Positions 44,142 to 49,685 of a stretch of 49,685 bases of DNA are shown piece by piece. The stretch's first letter is position 1; each line of letters begins with the position of its first letter. Below the pieces are notes generated by a model. It did not search any database and was not told the origin of the DNA. It saw only the letters and a list, made by a program, of their open reading frames with translations. Position numbers and translations under genes: made by a program. Source of the DNA: Nitrospirota bacterium (lineage in GTDB: Bacteria > Nitrospirota > Nitrospiria > Nitrospirales > UBA8639); the NCBI GenBank assembly GCA_027623995.1, contig JAQBUF010000022.1, positions 1 through 49,685 of the forward strand, given 5' to 3'.

Positions 44142-45502
44142 CTCGATCGACAATGTTCCTTGTTAGCCTGTTGGTGTTGATGAGTGGCTGTGCCACGGTG
44201 ACAGTGGATGAAGAGTTTGCCCAATTGTCGCAAGAGGCCATGTCGCGAACTGGAGAGGCGGTGGCGTGGGAGCAAACTCCAGAAGATGTGGCGTGGACGC
44301 AGGAGACGGTTCAGCAATTACTTCAGGATGGGCTGACGCGTGAGGAAGCCGTGCGCCTGGCCTTAATCAATAACCGCCAACTGCAAGTCCAATTTGAAAT
44401 GTTAGGAATGGCGAAAGCTGACCTTATTCAAGCGGGTCTCTATACGAACCCAAGGCTTGGATCGTTGATTCGATTTCCAGGGGGAATGCCTGGAGCCGTG
44501 ATCAACACGGAAAGCGATGTGTTGTTTCTCATTTCAGACTTATGGAACGTTCCGCTCCGAAAAAACCTAGCGACTGTGGAAGTCTTGCGCACGACCAATT
44601 TGATTGTTCAGGAAATCCTTGAGGCCGCGGCGAATGCCAGGAATGCGTTTGACGAGGTGTTGTTGCAACAAGCGCTCCATGCGTTTGTCAAGGAAAACGT
44701 GTCGTTGTTTGAGACGACCTTAGAGCAAGTCCACATTCGATTCGATGCGGGCCTGGTGAATCAACTGGATATTTATCTCGCGCAAAATGTGTTGTACGAA
44801 GCCCAATTGGAACTGGCTTCGGTCAATGCGCAACTCAACCGTGCGCGTGCGCAGCTCCTCGGGTCTCTTGGTCTTGATCCTCTCTCGTCGGTGAATGTGC
44901 ACATCCATGGAGATTTGGAACACATGCCTCGCCGGGATATTACGATCAATCAAGCATGGACATTTGCGCAGAATCACCGAATCGACCTGGCCTTGACTCG
45001 CTTGCAAATCGGTCAAACCCAGCGGTTATTGAGTTTACAAAAATATAAAATATTTGGAGATGTCGGACTGGGAGGAAATTATACCCGGTCACTTGGAGGA
45101 GTTGATAATCCTGGGCTGGTGATAGCCTTGGAGGTCCCAGTGCTTAATCAAAATCAGGGTGGGATTGCCAGGGCGGAATTCCAAGTGCGGCAGGCCGAAA
45201 AACAATTGGTAGCGACTGAGCTTGAGGCCAAACAGGAGTTGAAACAGCTCTTGGCAGAACTTCATTTTCATGACACCCATGTTGGGTTATTTCGAGAAAA
45301 TATGCTGGTGGTTCAAGAGCAAGCTGAATCCTATGTGAAACAGTTTTATTCCTCGATGCAGTTCAATAGTATTTACCTGATTCAAGCCCGTCAGCGGAAC
45401 CTTAATGCACGGCGAGGATATTTGCATGCGTTACGTCAGTATCGGTTCACGGAGTCCCAGCTCCAAGTGGCACTGGGTGGGCAGGCGATGAATGAATCGT
45501 GA
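44138..45502 (+). CDS. TolC-family outer-membrane efflux lipoprotein
   Basis: 454 residues. Start at ATG 44138 overlaps the oxidase stop (ATGA). Lipobox LVLMSGC, then two OEP repeats: TREEAVRLALINNRQLQVQFE, long coiled helices (ENVSLFETTLEQVHIRF; NVLYEAQLELASVNAQLNR) and a second half with DVGLGGNYTRSLGG and LEVPVLNQNQGG. It would form a trimeric outer-membrane channel. No RND pump or adaptor gene follows; neighbours suggest copper or other metal efflux. Confidence 0.9.
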   Translation: MTRSTMFLVSLLVLMSGCATVTVDEEFAQLSQEAMSRTGEAVAWEQTPEDVAWTQETVQQLLQDGLTREEAVRLALINNRQLQVQFEMLGMAKADLIQAGLYTNPRLGSLIRFPGGMPGAVINTESDVLFLISDLWNVPLRKNLATVEVLRTTNLIVQEILEAAANARNAFDEVLLQQALHAFVKENVSLFETTLEQVHIRFDAGLVNQLDIYLAQNVLYEAQLELASVNAQLNRARAQLLGSLGLDPLSSVNVHIHGDLEHMPRRDITINQAWTFAQNHRIDLALTRLQIGQTQRLLSLQKYKIFGDVGLGGNYTRSLGGVDNPGLVIALEVPVLNQNQGGIARAEFQVRQAEKQLVATELEAKQELKQLLAELHFHDTHVGLFRENMLVVQEQAESYVKQFYSSMQFNSIYLIQARQRNLNARRGYLHALRQYRFTESQLQVALGGQAMNES

Positions 45503-45692
45503 TGCTTGAGGTGCGAGTGAAAGCGAAAAATTATTTGGTCTCGGGAACAGCATGGCCGGTTTCCAGAGACCAAGGAATTGAAACAATTGGTCCGAGATAT
45601 TATTGCTCCAGAGAAGGAGCTTGGGCATTCAGACCGCTAAGTGGAGAAGTTTCGGAAACCAGCCCTTCATGAGAGTCATGAAGGATTGGTTC
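45503..45692. other. Possible gene remnant after the efflux gene
   Basis: One plus-strand frame reads SREQHGRFPETKELKQLVRD and IIAPEKELGHSDR before a stop near 45641, with good protein-like composition but a stop shortly upstream. It could be a 3' fragment of a lost gene; no family recognised. Confidence 0.3.
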
Positions 45693-45887
45693 TTAATCAA
45701 ACAGTGGCGCTTGCGGGCCGACTTGAAGTCCAGCTAAATCTGGATCTTCGCCTTCCAAGGTAGCTGGTCGGTCATCTTCATTTTGGGACTTCCGATAAAC
45801 CTTTTTTTCCTGCTTTTCCTTTTGTTTCATTTGCAACGCTCGTTCTCGATTTCGTTTGGCTGCAGTAGTTTTCGATGGTTTTCCCAT
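45693..45887 (-). CDS. Small basic hypothetical protein
   Basis: 64 residues. A strong AAGGAGG site 4-5 bp before the ATG supports translation. The first 35 residues are lysine/arginine/glutamine-rich and helical (AAKRNRERALQMKQKEKQ), the rest acidic with a proline-rich end (GLQVGPQAPLFD). No family known to me. Possibly nucleic-acid or ribosome associated, from charge alone. Confidence 0.6.
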   Translation of the reverse strand: MGKPSKTTAAKRNRERALQMKQKEKQEKKVYRKSQNEDDRPATLEGEDPDLAGLQVGPQAPLFD

Positions 45888-46245
45888 AAGCCTCCTTCAC
45901 TAAAATGTGTCCCCACTTGATTCCTTGTAACTGTGGTGGGTTCTACCTGACAGCGACAACAAAAACAAGGTGAATATGGCATCCCCTTGTTTCGTTTTCG
46001 AAATTAGCATCGGGTGATTCGCCTGTCAAATTTTATAGGTATTATACCTAGGTTTTTGGTGCCATGTCCGTATTTCCGTTTTGATCTTTCGAGAAACCAA
46101 AAACTCCTCCGAGAATGGATCATTCAATTGACAAAGGTTAATAATCAGTATAGGGAACGCCCTGGGTATAAATCTCTTGGATACAGATTGGCCTTGTCCG
46201 GTCCGCATCCTTGAAAGTTTAACAATATGGAGAGAGGGAACTGCC
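45888..46245. other. Intergenic stretch with candidate promoter
   Basis: Non-coding. TTGACA at 46128-46133 followed after 15-17 bp by TATAGG/TAGGGA (46149-46156) could drive the DUF3012 lipoprotein gene. Otherwise nothing recognised. Confidence 0.4.
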
Positions 46246-46422
46246 ATGGATAGTATAAAGACGTGTTTACTCGTCACCATGTTTTTCTTAGTGGCCTGTG
46301 CGCCAGAAGTCGGCAGTAAAGCCTGGTGTGAAAAGATGGGGGAAAAACCAAAAGGCGATTGGACGGCGACTGAAGCTGGAGATTTTGCCAAACACTGTTT
46401 GTTAGATCTTGGCGGAGAATGA
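46246..46422 (+). CDS. DUF3012 small lipoprotein
   Basis: 58 residues. Lipobox FFLVACAPE, then the DUF3012 signature EVGSKAWCEKMGEKPKGDWT and AGDFAKHCLLD with two conserved cysteines. Short exported lipoprotein of unknown function. The start at ATG 46246 is preceded by GGAGAGAGG. The longer frame upstream is not needed. Confidence 0.85.
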   Translation: MDSIKTCLLVTMFFLVACAPEVGSKAWCEKMGEKPKGDWTATEAGDFAKHCLLDLGGE

Positions 46423-46732
46423 TCGCGGTGATTTGAAAAGAACGCATCGAACGTCTTCCCTCTTAGGGAATAAAGGGAGTTTGCCTGCCTTTTATCTAAA
46501 CTTCAATTCGCTAACGATCTAGATTAGGATGGACGTTCTCAGGGAATCTGCTTCGGTTAATCGACTTGACCGCTTGCTTGACAAAGTATTCTGACCTTCC
46601 CTAAGGTTCCGCTTTAGTATTGACATATGGGGCACGGGTGCAGGGAAGAAGGTGTAACTCCTTCGCGGTCCCGCCGCTGTAACTGGAAACGAAACCCGCA
46701 GAGGCCACTGTCTGGATTCGTGAAGCATAATC

Positions 46733-46793
46733 CGTGATGCGTAATGAGTTAGAAAAAGTTACGTACGTCACGCTTTACGCATAACGCATCACG
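46733..46793. repeat. Fold-back repeat inside the riboswitch arm
   Basis: CGTGATGCGTAATGAGT (46733-46749) pairs with ACGCATAACGCATCACG (46777-46793) at about 15 of 17 positions. It uses the same GTGATGC/GCGTAAT-type units as the element at 26.1 kb. It extends the variable arm between GCCACTG and GGGAAGGC. Confidence 0.75.
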
Positions 46794-46824
46794 ATCTGGA
46801 TGGGAAGGCGCGGGAAGTAGGTTA

Positions 46825-47003
46825 GGGCCTGTGAAAAAATAACTGAGACAACATCGCGCCTAGATTTGGGTCGAATTTGGACGTAACGATTGAGAAAAGG
46901 CCGAGGCATAGCACAGCTATGTTGAGGTTTTTTCGATTGAGGCGCGTTCAAAGGTGGCCCGAAGATGGGATGGGATTTGTCTTAGTAATTTTTTCACAGG
47001 CCC
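46825..47003. mobile_element. 179-bp MITE-like element within the riboswitch
   Basis: Terminal inverted repeats of 27 bp, left beginning GGGCCTGTGAAAAAATAACT and right ending GTAATTTTTTCACAGGCCC, match at 25 of 27 positions. The interior has its own palindrome (CATAGCACAGCTATG near 46907-46921) and GCGCC/GGCGC arms. No gene inside. Ends differ from those of the 19.3-kb element, so this is a separate family. No clear target duplication. Confidence 0.82.
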
Positions 47004-47145
47004 TTCGGATCCAGAAGCCAGAAGACCTACCCGAGCTACGAATTCTGTTTCTCCAATTCTTTGATGTGGATTGGACGGCACAGGATTCACGACCTTCGAT
47101 CCCTCGGGGCTGGGGAGCGGGTGAGGATGAAGACGCGGGTGCAAT

Positions 47146-47178
47146 CCTCAGGGTCGTTTTGGCCTTGGGGATTTTTTT
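47146..47178 (+). terminator. Terminator of the cobalamin leader
   Basis: CCTCAGGG (47146-47153) pairs with CCTTGGGG (47163-47170), 9-nt loop, followed by ATTTTTTT ending just before the btuF ATG. ACGACC (47089-47094) and GAGGAT (47123-47128) can instead pair with GGTCGT (47152-47157) and ATCCTC (47144-47149), which would block it. This fits a riboswitch expression platform. Confidence 0.6.
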
Positions 47179-48207
47179 ATGTTGAGTCTGTTGTGGCACC
47201 GGCATCATAGCCTTGGCTCTACGCCATGGATTCGTTTTCCTCGTCTTTTTCTTGCAAGCCTGCCTTTTGCTCTGCTTATCTTATTCGTGTGCGAACCGCT
47301 GTTTGCGTTTTCTGATCAATCGGATTCTATGAAACGTCGTCAACAAGGAATTCTTACCGGAATGCCATTTATGGCCAACGTGGCCCCACGGACGTTTGTT
47401 GACGATACCGGGCATAAAATTTATTTATCCAAAACCCCCAAGCGAATTGTTTCTTTGGCCCCAAGTATTACTGAGATGTTGTTTGCGATTGGGGCGGGAG
47501 ATTCTGTCGTTGGGGTCACGGAGTATTGTGATTATCCACCAGAGGCCTTAACTAAAACGCAGGTGGGTGATTCTCGAGCCAATCTTGAGGCCATCCTCGC
47601 CTTAGAACCCGACCTTGTGTTGGCCATGGAAGTCATTCGGGATGATGTGCTGAAAACGCTTCAGCAGCTCAAGATCCCGTTGTTTATTCTCGAAGCCCAA
47701 TCCCTTGAACATGTGTACTCTCATATCCAAACCCTTGGCCGTATGTTAGGGCGTGTGCCGATGGCCAATACGTTGGCAGAAACCATGCGGAAAGACATTC
47801 AAGCGATCGGTGATCGTACGCGCTCATTGCCAAAACCTCGGGTGCTGTATGTGGTGTATCCTCAGCCTTTTATCACGGTTGGGGCAGGAAGTTTCATTGA
47901 TCAGCTTCTTGAGTTCGCCGGTGGAGAGAATATTGCTAAAGATGCTGGGAGTGCCTATCCGCGATTGAGTATGGAAGTGGTGTTACAAAAGGATCCAGAA
48001 ATAATTTTATTTCCCACGATGGGTGGGGTGAGCTCATCTGAATCTGATCTTCAGCAATGGAGGAGATGGAGCACGATGAGCGCGGTAAAAAACGAGCGTC
48101 TGCATCTTGTTCCATGGGCGTTGATTAGCAGGCCGGGCCCGAGGCTGGTGCAAGGCCTCGCCGCATTGGCCAAAGCCATTCATCCTGAAATTTTTCAGGA
48201 GAGCTGA
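47179..48207 (+). CDS. btuF: Cobalamin ABC transporter substrate-binding protein
   Basis: 342 residues. Leader with hydrophobic core LFLASLPFALLILFVCEPLFAF, then a class III binding-protein fold: PKRIVSLAPSITEMLFAIGAGDSVVGVTEYCDYP, LEAILALEPDLVLAMEV, a long central helix and SMEVVLQKDPEIILFP. Family BtuF/FepB-like; the riboswitch assigns cobalamin (or a precursor such as cobinamide) as ligand. The ATG directly follows the leader terminator, with GGGG in its 3' arm as the only Shine-Dalgarno-like sequence. Three bp before the permease gene. Confidence 0.9.
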   Translation: MLSLLWHRHHSLGSTPWIRFPRLFLASLPFALLILFVCEPLFAFSDQSDSMKRRQQGILTGMPFMANVAPRTFVDDTGHKIYLSKTPKRIVSLAPSITEMLFAIGAGDSVVGVTEYCDYPPEALTKTQVGDSRANLEAILALEPDLVLAMEVIRDDVLKTLQQLKIPLFILEAQSLEHVYSHIQTLGRMLGRVPMANTLAETMRKDIQAIGDRTRSLPKPRVLYVVYPQPFITVGAGSFIDQLLEFAGGENIAKDAGSAYPRLSMEVVLQKDPEIILFPTMGGVSSSESDLQQWRRWSTMSAVKNERLHLVPWALISRPGPRLVQGLAALAKAIHPEIFQES

Positions 48208-48210
48208 CCC

Positions 48211-49344
48211 ATGAGTGATAGCCAATTGGGTACTCAAACTTCTCATCCGCCTGTTGAAGCTCTGCGGTACCCAGGCGTGGAACCGGTAGGTGGAGCTATT
48301 GCATTTCTTTCAGCGGGTCGCTGGCTTACGAGCCTTTCAGTGTTGGGATTCTTGAGTGTGTTGATCGGTGTGGGCTGTTTGACCGTGGGGGCCGAGTCCA
48401 TTGGCTTTGCCACTGTTCTTCACGCCTTGGGTCTGGCTCTTCAAGAAGGCGGCGTGAAAGTCGAGGGTGTTGGGGTTTCTGAAGTGATTCTGTTGCAAGT
48501 TCGCCTGCCACGCGTGGTGTTGGCCTTTCTTGTCGGAGGCTCGTTGGCCACGGTTGGGGTCGCGTTGCAAGCGCTGTTGCGCAATCCCTTAGCCGAACCC
48601 TATGTGCTGGGCATTTCCAGTGGTGCGGCCTTTGGTGCGACGTTGGGGATTCTGCTCGGTATTGGTGGAACGGTCATGGGATTTTCAGCCCTGCCGCTTT
48701 GGGCATTTGTTGGCGGGCTTCTCTCTATTCTCGTGGTGTATCGCATTAGTATCACCTATCGGATGTTGTCCGTGCATACCCTGTTGTTGGCTGGGGTGAT
48801 TCTCAATGCGCTGTTTTCTGCCTTAATCATGTTTGCCGTTTCAATTGCCGACCCGACGCGCGCGTTCAAAATGATGATGTGGTTGATGGGTACGTTAGTG
48901 TCTCCCGAGTACTCAACCTTGCTAGGGCTTGGATTGTTTTTAGGTGTCGGCGGAGTGTTGCTATTCTGGCTGGCTCGCCCGCTCAACATTTTGACGATGG
49001 GTGAAGAAACCGCGAGAGCTTTAGGCGTTGAGATTGAACGCGTGAAGAAACTCATTTTTGTCGTGGCGGCCTTAATGACAGGCGCGGTTGTTTCCATCGC
49101 GGGATTGATAGGGTTTGTGGGCATGGTAGTTCCGCATACGGTTCGCATGGTCGTGGGAGCGGATCATCGTTTGCTCTTGCCAGCGTCTGCATTGGTGGGA
49201 GGGATGTTTCTCATGATTGCCGACACTGTCGCCCGAACGGTGCTTGCGCCGACGGAACTTCCGGTCGGAGTGGTGACGGCGCTTATCGGCGGCCCGGTCT
49301 TTATTTACTTGCTCGTGAAGCGGAGGGCGGGAGTGGCCTTGTGA
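48211..49344 (+). CDS. btuC: Cobalamin ABC transporter permease
   Basis: 377 residues, FecCD/BtuC family, about nine to ten helices. Signatures: LRLPRVVLAFLVGGSLATVGVALQALLRNPLAEPYVLGISSGAAFGA-type segments (48500-48640), ARALGVEIERVK, and GLIGFVGMVVPHTVRMVVGADHR, the loop that contacts the ATPase. The N-terminal 45 residues are an extra hydrophilic extension. Starts 3 bp after btuF and overlaps the ATPase gene by GTGA. Confidence 0.94.
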   Translation: MSDSQLGTQTSHPPVEALRYPGVEPVGGAIAFLSAGRWLTSLSVLGFLSVLIGVGCLTVGAESIGFATVLHALGLALQEGGVKVEGVGVSEVILLQVRLPRVVLAFLVGGSLATVGVALQALLRNPLAEPYVLGISSGAAFGATLGILLGIGGTVMGFSALPLWAFVGGLLSILVVYRISITYRMLSVHTLLLAGVILNALFSALIMFAVSIADPTRAFKMMMWLMGTLVSPEYSTLLGLGLFLGVGGVLLFWLARPLNILTMGEETARALGVEIERVKKLIFVVAALMTGAVVSIAGLIGFVGMVVPHTVRMVVGADHRLLLPASALVGGMFLMIADTVARTVLAPTELPVGVVTALIGGPVFIYLLVKRRAGVAL

Positions 49345-49685
49345 CGATAACTTCCGACCATCACTTGGCCTTTGATGTGCAGGGACTGTCTTTTCGATAC
49401 GATCATTCCCCTCATCGCGGGTGGGCGATCAAGAATTTGGACTGTACGATCAATGCCGGAAAAATTATTGGCGTGATTGGTCCCAATGGGTCTGGAAAGA
49501 CTTCATTGCTGAAATTGTTGATGGGGCTGTTATCTCCAGAGAGTGGAAGCATTTCTTTATTTGGTCAAGACTTAGTGGGCTTATCACCAGCAAAGATTGC
49601 GCAACAAGTGGCCATTGTTCCCCAAGAAACCTCTCAAGTGTTTCCTTTTACTCTGGGAGAATTAGTCCTGATGGGACGGTTCCCG
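49341..49685 (+). CDS. btuD: Cobalamin ABC transporter ATP-binding protein, cut by window edge
   Basis: First 115 codons, GTG start overlapping the permease stop. Walker A GPNGSGKTSLL and Q-loop IVPQETSQVFPFTLGELVLMGRFP are typical of the FecE/BtuD family. Signature motif and Walker B lie beyond the window. Third gene of the riboswitch-controlled uptake operon. Confidence 0.93.
   Translation, partial: MTITSDHHLAFDVQGLSFRYDHSPHRGWAIKNLDCTINAGKIIGVIGPNGSGKTSLLKLLMGLLSPESGSISLFGQDLVGLSPAKIAQQVAIVPQETSQVFPFTLGELVLMGRFP

Larger units (their letters stand above)
46602..47035 (+). ncRNA. Cobalamin riboswitch, split by a MITE-like element
   Basis: Conserved segments in order: AAGGTTCC (46603-46610, partner of the end), GGGCAC...CAGGGAAG, GCGGTCCCGCCGCTGTAACT (46665-46684), GAAACCCGCAGAGGCCACTG, GGGAAGGCGCGGGAAGTAGG (46802-46821), and the 3' B12 box AGCCAGAAGACCTACC (47017-47032). 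The last two segments are normally a few bases apart; here 179 bp intervene. Removing that insert and the extra hairpin in the peripheral arm leaves about 190 nt, the usual length. It lies upstream of btuFCD, so it should lower cobalamin uptake when adenosylcobalamin is plentiful, if it still folds. A candidate promoter (TTGACC, 15 bp, TATTCT) lies at 46566-46592. Confidence 0.88.

Noticed and set aside
46877-47185. 102-codon plus-strand frame
   Set aside because: It runs through the MITE-like element, the B12 box and the leader terminator; it is an accidental frame in non-coding RNA.
1-49685. CRISPR arrays, tRNA, rRNA or prophage modules
   Set aside because: No regularly spaced repeats, no cloverleaf-like genes and no phage structural cluster seen; the tail-collar protein carries a signal peptide and stands alone.

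Overview
The window reads like chromosomal DNA of a Gram-negative bacterium of the Nitrospirota, most likely Nitrospira or a close relative. This is an inference from gene content and style; there is no rRNA or marker gene. Gram-negative traits are clear: TonB, a TolC-type outer-membrane factor, an Slp lipoprotein, many signal peptides and lipoboxes. No tRNA, rRNA, CRISPR array or prophage was recognised.

Layout. 0.4-2.8 kb: two envelope glycosyltransferases, the first frameshifted. 3.5-8.1 kb: a CBS/Sel1 protein, a two-subunit sodium:solute symporter (DUF4212 plus SSS), an unknown protein and a STAS protein. 8.2-11.7 kb: a solitary HigA-type antitoxin, a heme-oxygenase-like diiron protein divergent from an EgtD-type histidine methyltransferase, and the 3' stub of an ABC exporter. 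11.8-17.1 kb, minus strand: a sulfur-carrier operon (ThiS-like carrier, cysteine synthase, ThiF/MoeB E1, threonine synthase, MoaD-like carrier, NIL protein, second E1, JAMM peptidase). Both carriers have residues after the Gly-Gly, so they probably need trimming by the JAMM peptidase. 17.2-30.2 kb: sirtuin, MinD-like ATPase with an altered P-loop, parvulin, broken tail-collar protein, BNR lipoprotein, M48 and paired M16 proteases, a possible copper monooxygenase-like protein, an NTF2-like protein, dipeptide epimerase and a sulfite-oxidase-like molybdoenzyme.

30.4-36.5 kb: GNAT, SGNH hydrolase, glutathionyl-hydroquinone reductase-like protein, bactofilin, glutathione peroxidase, Slp and TonB. 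37.1-45.5 kb: copper handling (CopA-type ATPase, multicopper oxidase, TolC-like lipoprotein), separated by an accessory patch with a toxin-antitoxin pair, an FkbM methyltransferase and a dead ISAzo13-family insertion sequence. 46.6 kb to the end: a cobalamin riboswitch followed by BtuF, BtuC and the start of BtuD.

The most unusual structure is in the cobalamin leader. The aptamer is split by a 179-bp element with 27-bp terminal inverted repeats (46825-47003), placed between the conserved GGGAAGGC segment and the 3' B12 box. A second repeat hairpin sits in its peripheral arm. Other small non-coding elements occur across the window: paired palindromes at 34.2 and 36.8 kb with covarying stems, a 182-bp inverted-repeat element at 19.3 kb with a truncated copy at 8.2 kb, and fold-back repeats built from about 7-nt units at 22.0, 26.1 and 46.7 kb. 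Several genes carry frame lesions (glycosyltransferase, tail-collar protein, transposase, multicopper oxidase).
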